Source: Sphagnum compactum (lineage: Eukaryota; Bryophyta; Sphagnopsida; Sphagnales). Taken from it: DNA of 64,000 bases. The stretch is taken from contig OZ234503.1 in assembly GCA_965153455.1 (NCBI GenBank), positions 11,909,118 to 11,973,117 of the forward strand, in the 5' to 3' direction. The notes below the pieces were generated by a model. That model saw nothing but the letters and a program-made list of their open reading frames with translations. It was not told the DNA's origin and made no database searches. Positions 24,951 through 37,549 of the stretch are shown here, one piece after another; the stretch's first letter is position 1, and each line of letters begins with the position of its first letter. The position numbers and the translations under genes were made by a program.

Positions 24951-27081
24951 TATTATTGAAAAGTCAAGGATATTATGTTTAGAATTTTTTGGATTATAAA
25001 TATATAAACATCTAAGTATATTGAATTTAATTTTACAAGCTAATTTTCTAAATAAAAATCATTTACTTGAATCTAATTTTTATTTGGTGAAAAGAATGTG
25101 AAGGAGGAAAAAAAAAAAGATTATTCAAATACAAGAAAATTTCAAAACCTTAAAAAATGCAAATTGAAACATTTACAACAAAAACAATTAAATTGAAAAA
25201 TTAAGGGAAAACATAAAATACTTTTATTTCCATCTTCAATAACATAATACAATAGTGCAACTCAATATTAATGCAATGCAAATTAACAAACTATGACAAT
25301 GACCAAATGAATTAATATGTAGGCATTGAAATGAATAATGGAATATATAAGGGGCCTTTTATAATCTCGCCAAAATGCAACAAAACATATATGCATCAAC
25401 AAAAATTGTACATATGCAAAAAAATTCATTTACATGAATGAAGATGACAAATAAACAATCAAACAACAAACAAGATTAAGAAGAAAACTAAGAATTTTTA
25501 AATTTATTTTAAAACATGGACAAAATAGGTTTGTATGATCCAAATGGATTGTAAATTCTAGATGGGTGTTTGCAAGCTAAGGTGGACCAATTGTTGGCAA
25601 ATATTTTAATTTTTAATAATATTTTCATATTTATACATCCCAAAGATGTATAGTTGTGAAATTTATAAAAATATTCATCTTTTCCAAAAAAACAATGAGT
25701 GATGAACATGTAATAAAAACCTAAGTTATAATCTTTGTGAGCAAGTTTTTTTTAATTCCACAAAATCATGACATGAGGAACTTTGCCATTTTTGCAGATT
25801 TTTTGCGTTATTAACAGTTTTTGACAATATTGAAATGATTTAGAGAATTCATTTTGAATTACAAACCAAATGAATGAAATTTGAGAAAAAATGGTGTTAT
25901 TTCATTACAAAGTTACAAACGATGAAATCATAGTGCATTTGTTTCTAACTTTTATGAGTTGGAAATTTGTTTCAATATACCCCATTGAATGTAAAACTTT
26001 TAGGCTTCAAATGATTTCACTTTTGTATTACATTAGACTATGTAAGAATCATTTGAGTAAGTCCATTGAATTAGCAAAATATTTAACATGAAACACATTT
26101 CAATTCATAAGGGTGCAAGAAAAATGACACATTGATGTCCATCTATGAACACTTTAGCTTGCAACTACCTAAATACAAATAATTTCATGAAGTTTAGTTG
26201 ATTTGAGATTTTCAAAATTGTGATCATCATGAACTAATTCTCATCATGGTTTGATACACAAAATGTTAGGGCAAAAAATACAAAAAATGCAAATTTTTTT
26301 TTTTGGGTTCATAGTGGGATTTCTTTGCATTTGCTTGCAAGGATTGTCTTCCCGAAGCCATTCAATAACTTAATGCAACTTAACTAAGCATCATTTTTTT
26401 TGGGGGTGACCAAATTTCAAGACAAAAAATGCAAGAAAAGTGTTTTTGGGGCTTTCATTTGTCAGATTTGAAAAACTAGTAGTAGAAAAAGTTACCAAAT
26501 TTTTTTACTAGGTTCTAGCAATAGCCAAAAATATAGAAGGATATTCAAGTTTTTCTTGTTTCATGTTGCGTTTGTAGCCAAATTTGGGCAAATCTTTCTT
26601 ATGGGTGATGGCCACTTCACAAAATTGGGAAAAAAAAGAAGATAAAATAATTGCTCCCAATCTCCTTTTAGATGATATTTGTGACACAACACTATGGACC
26701 AACCAAGGCACCAAATGCTAATAACCATCTCAAGCTCACCTTGGAGAGAAGAAATTACCTATAGAGAATGGAGGATGCCATCTAATCAAATCATCCAATT
26801 TTTGATAAACAATTCTAACTCTCAAAGAAAGAGAGCAAAAAAAACCACTTGACATGGGTGCAACCAAGTGTTGGATGGATATATGGATGAGACCCTGATA
26901 TATAGGCCAATATTAGTCCCGGTATCAAAGAACCGACCTTCCTCATATTGTTCCTCCGATAAGGAGTTTAATTAATACTTTGGTTGATACCCGACTTGCT
27001 TGGTGCATCATTTTGTGATATACATAAAACTTGAAAACATGGTGTGCTAGCCAACCAATATTAGTATTGGCAATGGCTCCT
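24951..27081. other. AT-rich intergenic DNA, no gene seen
   Basis: There are no recognisable frames, structured RNAs or tandem repeats in this stretch. Confidence 0.5.
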
Positions 27082-27083
27082 TA

Positions 27084-27578
27084 AGGGTGGTTTACATTAG
27101 AGGGCTTGGGCTTGGGACCACACAAATCTAAAATCCCTCATTGCTCCAAACTATGAAGTGTGGTTTAGTTTGGGTTTACACTAGGATAATTAGGGCCCAA
27201 GCCCAAGCAAATGACTTTGAATGAAAAAACTTGTTGGAACCCTACATGGATAGTTGTGGATAATGTTGCTTGTGCCCTTGGAGCCTAATGAAAATAGTGA
27301 GGGCCCATGGGTTTCAAAATAATCTTAACCGTTGATCTATATTTTAATAATATTTATAATGTGGAGGGAATTTTTGGTGGCTCCTCATAAAATTGTTGCC
27401 CTTTGAAGCCTAGAAAAAATAATTAAAAAATCATATTTTCCCTTTTTTTTATGAAAAATAAAGTTGGAGGGAATATTTGAGCCATGTCCCATGGGTTTTC
27501 CCATGGTCTCATTAAAAAGTGGGGCAAACATGAGGTTCTATAGGCCATGACCCAAGTCCTCTAGTGTAAACACCCCCT
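27084..27578. mobile_element. MITE-like element with about 28-bp terminal inverted repeats
   Basis: The left end, AGGGTGGTTTACATTAGAGG, and the reverse complement of the right end, AGGGGGTGTTTACACTAGAG, match over about 28 bases with one gap and a few mismatches. A TA dinucleotide flanks both sides (27082-27083 and 27579-27580) and may be the target duplication. An internal copy of the terminal motif lies at about 27170-27207, where GGGTTTACACTAG is followed by CCCAAGCCCAAG. There is no coding frame. The size, ends and lack of coding fit a non-autonomous DNA transposon. The superfamily is uncertain. Confidence 0.6.
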
Positions 27579-27580
27579 TA

Positions 27581-30500
27581 GACTCTAATACTAGTACCAT
27601 GCTAGGTATGTAAGCATAGATACCTGACCCAACACTAGTGGTAAATACCTTTTTCTAGCTTTATTCCTTTCCAAAGAAACCTTGACCCTTAAATGCATGA
27701 TAAGCCAAAATAGGTCTTTATTGGGGGGAAATTATGATGGGTGTGCTAGAGGTGAAGGAAACTTAAATATAGGCCTAAATTCTCATAAAGACTTCTAGGA
27801 TGGTGAGAATGTTAAGAGTATAAATAGAGAGAGATAGAAATATGCCATTAGCATTGAATTGTAAGTATTGATGGTGAAATTTGATATCCTTTGTTATTTG
27901 TACTTGCCAAAACACTATTACTACCTCAATGCCTTCATCAACTAACATGCAAACTTCAAAGGGGGTGTTATTAGATCTCTTGGAGAATACATAAATGATA
28001 AACCTACTTCATTAGAATTGATGGTGAAATTTTGAATTCTTTGTTGGGTGTACTTAACCCTAAAAACATGATTTGATTACTTTAGAGCTTACCCTCAAGC
28101 CCTCTATTTCCTTTATCAGCTTTAACATGTGATGGGTATTATTGGATCTCTTGAAGTATGCTTACACCCACTTGTAAATGGGAAGAGGGATTGGCATAAA
28201 AAAATTTCATGTAATAAAGGCATCTGTAAAGTCACCCTCTCTTTCACCCCCCCCCACTCTCTTAGCTTTCACCCCCTATCCCCTCTGTGGGTGGTATCCC
28301 GCAAAATAAGAAATTTTTATTAAATCTCAGTATGAAATGCTGAAACTCAGCATTTAATGCACAAGGTTCAAGAGTAATTATAGTAGTTGCACAGGTAGGA
28401 GCAGTGAAAACATATGTAGCAGCAGTGAAGGCGCTCAGGGAAAAGGAAGGAGGGGATGAAACTCAGGTTACCACCAAAATTGGTGGGAACACTCGTTTGG
28501 GTCCCAGTTACTTCGTTTTGTAAAATTTCATTCCCAGTTAAGCATTTGATGCCCTATTATGCCGAAAGTGGCCGTTCTCGCCCCCTAATCGCCTGACTCT
28601 ATGGATAACTTTAATATCTTTTGCCCTTTGCATTGAAGTGATGTGCTATTTTCAGCCCTTCATTTTTTGTGCGCGTATTTGACAAAGATTTTTATTATTA
28701 AATATCATCTACTAAAACTTATTGAGTAATGAACCTTTTCTAATTCCAATAATTGAACATGAATTCATTTAATTTAAATAAAAAATCCAATATGAATCCA
28801 ATTTTGCCCAAAAATAGGGATAAGCTTTCTGGTGTTGGATGCCACTCCGTAAAGATCCAAGCTGCTAGGCTGATTTATTTCCACAATCCAACTCACCCCA
28901 ATGGATTGAAGGTTCTCAATTCAATATGCTACACCTGCCAAATTTCACCCCACTTTGCTTTGAAATTCCACAATCACAATATTGTTTTTTGCTAGAAGAA
29001 TAAGACCTTTAGTCAAAGGTCAACCATAAGTTGCATATTGAATAACAAACAATACATTTGATGTGGAACAATAAGCATATAAGCATCCCACACATACTAA
29101 CAATCACACTTTTTACATGAATTGAAGCAATTCACCTCCTCACTAATTAAAACATCATTTTTTGAAGCTAAATGAAAATGTTTTCACACCGAAATTTTGT
29201 AAATTTGCTCTTTGTTTATATGATTTAGAAATAAGCATTTGAATTTAGGGCTAAAGAAGCAAACAATATTGAAAGTAAAAATGTTTGGGAATCAAAAGTT
29301 TAAGTTATTAGTAATTTTCTAAGTGCATTCTTTTTCCACCATTTTGTGAATCCTCCAAAGGTTCATTTAAACACACTTTTGAGAATGGAATCAACATGCA
29401 AACTATGGTTATGTAGCCAACATGTTCAAGAACAAATGTCATAGATTATGTTGATACAACTTTTTTGAAGTCTTACAAGGTTTTCTTTCCCTTTGGGAGT
29501 TATTGAGTGAAGAAAACTCCTTCAAAGTGAAAAATGCACATCCAAAGTTAATCGAATGACAATGATATCCATTTGCTCATATTCAACCCATTGGTATGAT
29601 TTGTTTAATCGAAGGACATTAACAAAAAAAATTCACATAAAAGTAGATAGAATTACATAAAAGTACTCTTGACATACCATCTAACAATGGACTATTCATC
29701 AATTAATAATACCAAAATAGGCATGTAATGCACAAATTGCCATCACACATTTCCTTTGAACAAACATCACACATTCAATAGAAAAAAACCACACAAACTA
29801 TTTGTTCAAAAACCATGAAATAAAAATCCAATCTACTTAGACTTGATGAATGAATCATGCACTTGTGCATGAAGGGTAGCTTTGTCAATGAAAGCAAGCT
29901 TTGGATAGAACTTTTTTTTCCAAAAACCTTTGGATGAAGAACATCATTTCATTTTTGCATTAATAAAACCATTCATAAATCTCACAAAGGAAAATTTCAT
30001 CAATGCCTATGTGTTCTCCTAATGCATCTTTGAGCTTAAATTACATGGGTATATTTTCATATGTGTTTTTCTTATTCTTTTTTATCTATGCATGAGTTTC
30101 ATATATCAAATATCATGCCATCTATGAACTCTAAACAAATTGGAATGACATGCAATAAAGTCTGCAATTCTGACCCATTACTACTCACACTAGATAAAAC
30201 CTAAAACCCACCAGACCATGGCACTGGACAAATAATTTGGTTATTTTGTAAGAAAATTAATGGTAAAAAAAACCTATTTTAAATTTAAAAAAATTGGACA
30301 ACCCAATCCTAAAAAACATATGAAGAAAAGCATAGGAAACAAAGGACAATAAAATTCATTATGATCCCTAGGTTGAGAGTCAGATGTACTCCATTTATAG
30401 CTTATGTGTTGAAGAGCATCTCCAACACTACCCAAAAGTATAATGACCTGTAGAGTGCTTTGGATGAAGCACAATTCTTAAATGCCATACTTGCCTACAT

Positions 30501-32310
30501 ACTACCTAGTTAGGCACTTTTGATGCCTAATATTTTATTAAATAATGGAAAAGTCTATTGGGAGAAATTAGATTGGGAATTTTGGTGAAATTAGGTACTT
30601 AGGTTTTTCTCTTTTTTCTTGAATTAGGCTACTCAAATTTGAGGATAAGTGAAATCAGCACATGGGACTTGGAGTTTAGCATACATGTATACTTGAGTTT
30701 CATCATTGTTGTTTAGAGGGTTAGAGGAACAACTTTTAAGCATCAAGATTGTTAAGTATGGCGTTTTTTACGCTAGTTTGCTCTCGTTGGTTCCTTCCAT
30801 TCTTTTGGCATCGGATTTGGATGCACAATAGTGCTTTTTCAAGTGCACAATGAAGTCTAGTATTGCTCAAGCCACGGCTTATAAAGTTGTGACCCTTGTC
30901 GCTAATAAGGCTAATCACAACTTTTGTCTCATTAGAATACTTCAATGTGGTAAAGATTGTCATGGTTTGTTCATGTTCCGGGTTCTATTGATAATGAACA
31001 TTGTATTATTGGCCTTGCCTTCGTAGGCAAGGATATTGTCTTTAGATTCATTATAAAGTATAGTAGCTTAAGGGATTTTTATAGGCCCTTAGGTAATAAA
31101 TCATAGGTCTATTTTTATATGAGGATTTTTGAAAGATGATATTTTGGCTTGTGCATAAACTTGAGATTAGTTATAGAGTTATAATATCTTGAAGGATTTT
31201 GGTTTCTTTTAGAGGATGTTTTTGAAGACTATATTTTTGCATGGTGAAATATATGAGTTTGCATAATTCTTCTTTTGTCTTAAGATTCGTTGTAATGTAA
31301 ATCGCAAGGCCATAGTGTGACACACCCCTTGGTTCAATTTCCTTTCTGAAGAACAAATTGTGCAACTGCTTGAACCCTCATTTGCAACTTGTTGCTATGT
31401 ATGCGCAGCAGAAGTTCTTCACATTAGAGCACTTTCCATACCAAGATTGTTGAAAATATGGGTTGTTTAAGAATCGATAATCGTATCACCATATGAATGT
31501 TTTGTACTTATGACATGTGGTTAGATGCAAGCATTAGAAATGGTTGAGACTCATCATATGCACCAACTTTGAAAGCTAAAATTTGGGTTCATGTCTCTTG
31601 TTTTCATGATATTGAAGGTGAGCACATTTTGGAATCATACATACCATGGTGCTAGTGAGGTCTTTAGCATCGTGAGTTAGGTAAATTTTGAGAAGGTATC
31701 TAGTATCCATAGCCAGATTGCAATTGTCAAGGAGATCAAGTAGCCAGCACAAGAGGAAAACCTGATGCACAAGTTAGTGGTAGATGTAAGCTTTTGCATT
31801 AGCAGAGCATATGACCATCAAGAACAGAAGAAGCACCAAGTAAAAAGCTCTAGAAGAGGAGAATCATATAGAAAAAAGCACTTTTTTTTGGGTGTTCTCC
31901 TGTTTGCTTGCTGTGCCATTCATTGTTCATTATTCAAAGTTCTTCAGTTGAAATGAGGGAGAAAAAAACCACTACTTTTCCAATAGTTGTTCTGCCATAC
32001 CAAATCATAAGAATTATTATTAAATAGTCATTCATGTAAAAGCACAAATACCAATTAGAAGCTATAAGAGCAATTGTGATTGGTTTAGGGTTTAAGGTTT
32101 ATGGGTTTCATCAATTGTGATTTCTCAATGCTCCTAAAAGGAAATCTGAGTCTTCATGAGTCTGACCATACTTAATTGTTAATACCCATATTATGGAAGC
32201 AATTTTATTCCATGTGAAGTCAACTCCCAAGATACCAAAATTGAACTTGAAAGGGCCCCTGAAGAGGATACTACATGTCTACAGTCTGCTACTACCCTAA
32301 TGAATGAATA
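27581..32310. other. Intergenic DNA, no gene seen
   Basis: No convincing coding or RNA feature is present. Some short frames at 30274-31770 (minus) have no motif. A GAGCATCTCCAACA word at about 30414 resembles the end of a TIR element, but no partner end was found. Confidence 0.5.
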
Positions 32311-32490
32311 CCTTGGCCTGGTACCTTGGCCTAAACCCTAATCCCTAAACTCCCTAAAACCCTAAACCTTGGCCTGGTACCTTGGCCTAAACCCTAAACT
32401 CCCTAAACTCCCTAAAACCCTAAACCTTGGCCTGCTACCTTGGCCTAAACCCTGACTTCCCTAAAACCCTAAACCTTGGCCTGGTGCCTT
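32311..32490. repeat. Minisatellite mixing CCTTGGCCTGGTA with telomere-like CCCTAAA
   Basis: CCTTGGCCTG starts units at 32311, 32367, 32425 and 32474, giving unit lengths of 56, 58 and 49 bases plus a partial fourth. Each unit consists of a CCTTGGCCTGGTACCTTGGC head followed by several CCCTAAA or CCCTAAAC words. It is an interstitial telomere-like block amplified together with a unique head sequence. Confidence 0.8.
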
Positions 32491-34330
32491 ACAATAATTA
32501 AATTTCCTACCTGCCTATATTAGTTTAGTTTACAACCCACCTAACTTACTTATGCACACCCATAAGCAATGATTTTTTTTTGACCATTTTTTAAAAAATT
32601 TCTGGACAAAAAAATTGGAAAAAATTGGATTTTTTTCAAATATAAATTGGACTAAATTTGCTATCTTTTGGGAAAAATTTCACTAAATTTTTTATATCAA
32701 AATATTGCCCAAAAAAAAAACCCTGCCTGTAAGGTGTGTTCTCTAGTACAAAGGCAAACAGGCTTCATATTATAATATCAATGATATTGGGGATTCTATA
32801 TATTCCCAATATTTTTGAGATTCTTTGAGATTTCTAGGGTTTGAAACTGGATGGGAGCTATGTTTGTGCAACAAAAATGCAACCAAAGTTGCTTGGGGTA
32901 ATTGGAGAGAGAGCAATAATAGGACTAGGTGTCTAGGGTTGGTTGATTAATCCAAGTTTTGGCACGCTTCCCACTACACACATTCCCCTTTCTCTATGAG
33001 TGAATCAATGCTAAGAGATCTTGGTAATTGAAAGTAGATTTTGTTTCTCCACCAACATACTTACTACAAGTGCCACACATGTTAACTAAGGCAAGTCTAT
33101 TAGTGCCTATAATTTAGTGTCTACTAAGGCAACTCATTGTGCCTATAATTTTGCACTACCCAGACTTTGGAGTTTGGTGGTATTAATAAGGTTCTTGAAT
33201 CTTCAACCCCACCCCTCCCTTATAACTTATGAGTGTAGGTAGATGTGAATGAATAGAGTGGCCCATCACCCAAACATTAGAGGATGGACACACATAATAA
33301 ACAAGAGTTTTGAACATGGACTTGGGGGTTTTTTTTTTTTTTTTTTCCCATTGTTGGGTGGGTATTACCTATTTAAATATATTAGTTGGGTTAGGGTAAC
33401 TATAACATTTTGGAATATATTTCAGCTGGGTTGATGTATATGGTGGTAGGCTTCCAAAATTCCCAAATTGGGTAAGAATAAGGATATTTAGGTTATGAAA
33501 AATTATCGATCTGGACAAAGAATCATTCTACCTTTGTTCACAAGGTAATGATAGACGCAAATATATCATTATTTATCCTACACATACCATGTAGGTACAA
33601 GTGCGTGAAAATAGGGTAAACAAAATATTTACCAAGTATGGGATATTTCAAAATGGAAGAGGACAATTGACTTGTGCAATTGGCGTTGCAAGCATGAACA
33701 TGTGAAAATTCAAACATGGTATCTAGAAAGTTAATGAAAATAGAATGAAGCCAATCAATAGTCTTTTAAAAACACTTCTATAATGGCAAATGGTAATCTA
33801 AATGGTTTCAAGAGCGTATGGTAAAAATGTGTTCAAAATAATTAATGTAATGAACATAAATAAAACTCCAAAAAATATATATGTAATACGTAATCACCAT
33901 AATTCAAACAAAATCCATCATAATCACTTGCATTCCAAAATATGGAAAATGCATATATTTTATACAATGATTTTGGCATTTACTTTCTTTTTACCTACTC
34001 CAAAACAATTACCTTCCTAAAGGCAAGGATAAACCTCAAATAAATATTAGATGGGTAAAGTAAAGACCACATAAATTTAAAATATTTACTTGCTAGGATA
34101 GAATATTTAAAGGGTAATTAAATTTTTTAATCATTTGGATAAGGTATGCATTTATCCATGAACATATAATGGTAAAACACTTACCCGCCCAACACTCATT
34201 TATTTCTATGAAATTACTTTTATGTATGGTGCTTTTGTATTGCTAGTGTTCTTTTTTCTTATTTGTCCTTGTTTTAATTCATTTTTTTCTCAAAAAAAAT
34301 GGATGATGTTCAAGCACATTTTGGACCAAT
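32491..34330. other. AT-rich intergenic DNA, no gene seen
   Basis: The frames are short and lack motifs. Homopolymer T runs occur at about 33329-33347. Confidence 0.5.
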
Positions 34331-34394
34331 GTTATGCATGTTTTGGCTTGTAATGGGCACTAAGTTTCCATTACAAGCCCAAAACTTGCATAAC
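34331..34394. repeat. Near-perfect 26-27 bp inverted repeat (hairpin)
   Basis: GTTATGCATGTTTTGGCTTG and the six bases after it pair with CCATTACAAGCCCAAAACTT and the bases after it, across an 11-base spacer. There are only one or two mismatches. Weaker pairing continues outwards for about 15 bases on each side. The structure could be a MITE core or a small RNA hairpin. Nothing in the sequence decides between these. Confidence 0.6.
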
Positions 34395-34699
34395 AAGACC
34401 CAAAGCATGTATGGGTAACACCAAGATATGTTTGAGCATTAATAGACAACATTTCTTTTACTAACAAATTTTAGCCAATTCCATTACTAATTAATGGGGT
34501 TGTTACTTCTAGGCTTGGAAAAAAAGAAAAAAAAAAAAGAATTGTCCAATAACAACTTGTTGGGTCAAGGTTTCACAAGGGAGAGTGTTGAACACCAACA
34601 CTTGTTCCTATCACATGGCACCTATTTGTGAAATCAACGTGCCAAATTGCTCCGTCATGGCCTTAAGGTTTGTTGCTTTGGAGGTTTAAGGTTTGTCAT

Positions 34700-36165
34700 T
34701 TTCGTTGATTTGTTGACCTAATTAAAATTGTGTCACTTGAATGTTCATTACAATGTGGTGGTTATTTTGCTCACTTGAGTGTTTGGTTGAAGACAATATT
34801 ACCGCAAACATGAAAGTCATAATTTTTTCTATTCTAATGATGTATGGGGGGTTTATCTCAAAATCAAATTGTCAAGCATCTTGTGTGTCTAGGAACTAAT
34901 AGTGCCTCCACATTTCAAGGGGTTAGATTTGAAATTATTGTCTTAATGAAGATTGAACAAGCACCCTACCTTATCGAGATCCATTGTATGGCGTGTAAAG
35001 CAAACCTTGTAGTGAAAATTTTGTCTTCCATGTTGACATTTCCAACTTGAAAAATCTCTTTCAATCACTTTATGGATATTCTCTAGCTCTCCCAAATGCC
35101 ATCTTGAATTCCAAAAACTTACTAAAATTGTGAAAACAAAAGGATTTAATTTTTTTTTGGAATGTGAAAACAAGGTTGATGAACATGTTAGCACCTTTGA
35201 AGCATGTTGAAAAATAGTACCAAATGTTGATTACTAATATGGTAGTTGATTATGGTTTAATGGAGTCAACCAAAAGCCAATATGTTGAATTTGTATGACA
35301 TTGATATGATTTTGGGTTTATTGTGTGTTTTTCCCATGCTAAAATCTATTAATGCCTTGATGACGTTTGCATACCGAGAGCAAATATGTATTTGTATGTG
35401 ATTACATTAAAATTGTCGAAATTTGTTAATCAAACTTATAAAAGATGTATGGTGATTCAAACACAAGCTACAAACTTTTAAGAATTCATTGATGTTGTCG
35501 CAAACACAACTTGTAAGATTGCACAAGATTGGATAATTGATTTAAATGATGGCATAGAGCACTTGGCTTGCCAAATTATGGGATAATATCACAGATCCAT
35601 TCTATTGACCCTTTAGCTGGTTTCCACTCTCCAATTCCTCATGATGACTTTGAAATAATTATCATAGTTGTGAAAGCCCAACGGCATTACTACATGTGAT
35701 TTGTTGGTCATTGAGTTGGAGTGTAAGTTTTTCGATCATGAATTGATGAATGCTCTTAAGGTCATTTACCCAAAATATTAGTTACAACTAGATTTTGAGT
35801 TCATTTTGAAGGGATATTTGGAATTTACAAACATCCCTTTTCAAGCTAACCATGAAAATTCAATCTCCTAAGGCCATGGAAGAGCCTAGAGATGATAATA
35901 TTGTTGTTAAACAATGGCATCAACTTGCCATAAACAATCTATTGGTGGTTGTTTTTCTAAGTTCTTGAAACTTGTTTTAATGACCATTGTCCAAGTCATT
36001 GGCAATGTGAAATATGAGAAAACATTTTCCACATTGACCTTCATGAAATTCAAGCCTCAAAATTGATTGGCTTGGCATCTAGACATTGTTATATGCATGT
36101 TCATTCAAGATTTTTTCACTGGGGACATTTTTCCCTTTCCAAGTTGCTATTACAAACTAAAATGA
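34700..36165 (+). pseudogene. Third hAT-type transposase relic, DUF4371/ZNF862-like
   Basis: Plus-strand frames follow the order of plant hAT transposases of the kind annotated as zinc-finger 862-like. At about 34770-34850 there is DNITANMKVIIFS. At 34844-35050 there are STFQGVRFEIIV and APYLIEIHCMACKANLVVKI, the latter resembling the conserved HCxAHxTNLAV motif. At 35050-35220 there is a SSSPKCHLEFQKL block followed by NVKTRLMNMLAPLKHV. At 35975-36160 the C-terminal dimerisation segment appears as KYEKTFSTLTFMKFKPQN followed by a HLDIVICMFIQDF-like stretch. Many stops and frameshifts lie between the blocks, so it is not functional. It differs from the two minus-strand relics, so at least two hAT subfamilies have been active here. 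Confidence 0.7.
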
Positions 36166-36544
36166 TGAAAACAAGGTCAAAATAAGAATGAATGCATGAA
36201 TGTTTTTTTTTTCTCATAGTATCACATGTTTAAAAATTTGATATGCTTTGTGTTATGATACTAATTTGTCGATTGCTGCAGACACTTTGTGTTGCAATGG
36301 GCAGGGTCCTTGTGACTAGGGTTCAAATCCCTCACAAGGTCTTGTGGATTAATAGTTACATTAAAATTTTTGATCCTACTTGTAAATGTTGCATGTTGTT
36401 TAATTATAAAATAGACTAGTGGGTACCCGTGACCTTTGGACACTGTGAAGTCCCCGGTTTCTTTAAACCAAGAGAGACACACACAAAGGCGCAATGCAAC
36501 TATTTTTATTTTTATTTTATTTATGTAATTATATTTATTTATTT

Positions 36545-36871
36545 TGGGAAGGGGGTTTGGCAGAATCGGCCGGCCTCTAAATATACCCAAATGGGGAAAA
36601 CATAGTTTATTTCGACCCGCACCTGGCGCTGGAACATTTCAGGCCAGGTGTCTCTCCGCCACCACAACCCGCACCTGACGTTGGAACAGATCCTCTGAGC
36701 GTGTGTCTCTCCGCCACCACGACCCGCACCTGGCGCTGGAACATTTCAGGCCAGTTGCGACTCATTTCGAGACCTCGTTTCTGTCAGTTACGTCGATTGG
36801 TCGAAATAAACTATGTTTTCCTCATCTGGGTATATTTAGAGGCCAGTCGGTTCTGCCAAACCCCCTTCCCA
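36545..36871. mobile_element. Fold-back element with 73-bp terminal inverted repeats
   Basis: The left arm (36545-36617) begins TGGGAAGGGGGTTTGGCAGA and the right arm (36799-36871) is its reverse complement with about five mismatches, ending in CCCCCTTCCCA. The 181-base centre holds a tandem repeat. Matching stops abruptly outside both arms. No target duplication is apparent. The centre is clearly richer in G and C than the surrounding DNA, which suggests captured genic sequence. The element is non-coding, and the short frames across it are chance. Confidence 0.75.
36613..36754. repeat. Tandem repeat of about 53 bp inside the fold-back element
   Basis: ACCCGCACCTGGCGCTGGAA or a close variant occurs in copies starting near 36613, 36665 and 36720. 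The first two copies are each followed by a GTGTCTCTCCGCCACCAC spacer. The first and third copies are nearly identical and also share CATTTCAGGCCAG. The first copy starts within the left arm. Confidence 0.75.
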
Positions 36872-37231
36872 AGCCCTGTCACGGACAGACAAGTGAATTA
36901 ATATATAAAATTTGTATATTGGAAGCCTAAAACTTGAGCACTTCTAAAAGCTTGAAGCCTATTCTTTTTCTACTGAAATGAGTAAGTGAGAGCCACAAGG
37001 TGCCTACATCAATTCAAAGTTTTTGCCAAATTGCAACTTCTGAGCTTCCAATTTAGCCACATACACCACAATTTTTTTTTGGGGCAAGTATGCAGCCATA
37101 TGGGCACTACCTTCACACATGCCCCTGCCACTATTCATACTACTAAAAATTAAAAATTAAAAATAAAACCCTGCCTGCCAGACCCATCTTGGATAGGCAA
37201 AAACGGTAATGAGGGACAACAAAAAAAAAGA

Positions 37232-37436
37232 AGCAAAAGTACTGCCTACAATAACAAGTATGTGCACATATAATATTGAGGGCCATCAACCTCAAAAAAC
37301 AAAGCAAAAGTACTGCCTACAATAACAAGTATGTGCACATATAATGTTGGGGGCCATCAACCTAAAAAAACAAAGCAAAAAGTACTACCTACAATAACAA
37401 GTAAGTGCACATATAATGTTGGGGGCCATCAACCTC
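37232..37436. repeat. Tandem repeat, three copies of 70-71 bp
   Basis: AAGCAAAAGTACTGCCTACA begins copies at 37232 and 37302, with a slightly changed third copy at 37373. Each continues with AATAACAAGTATGTGCACAT, TATAATGTTGGGGGCCATCA or a close variant, and an ACCTCAAAAAAC-type end. The copies are very similar, so the amplification is fairly recent. Confidence 0.85.
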
Positions 37437-37549
37437 GTCTGTGTTCCAGAAGGTAATAATAGTTAGCTTGAGCCTAGCCTAGCAGCTGTAGCTGTAGCAG
37501 GCCACCTAGCCTTGTCACAACAAGATTAGGTCGATAGCCTGCCTTGGGT

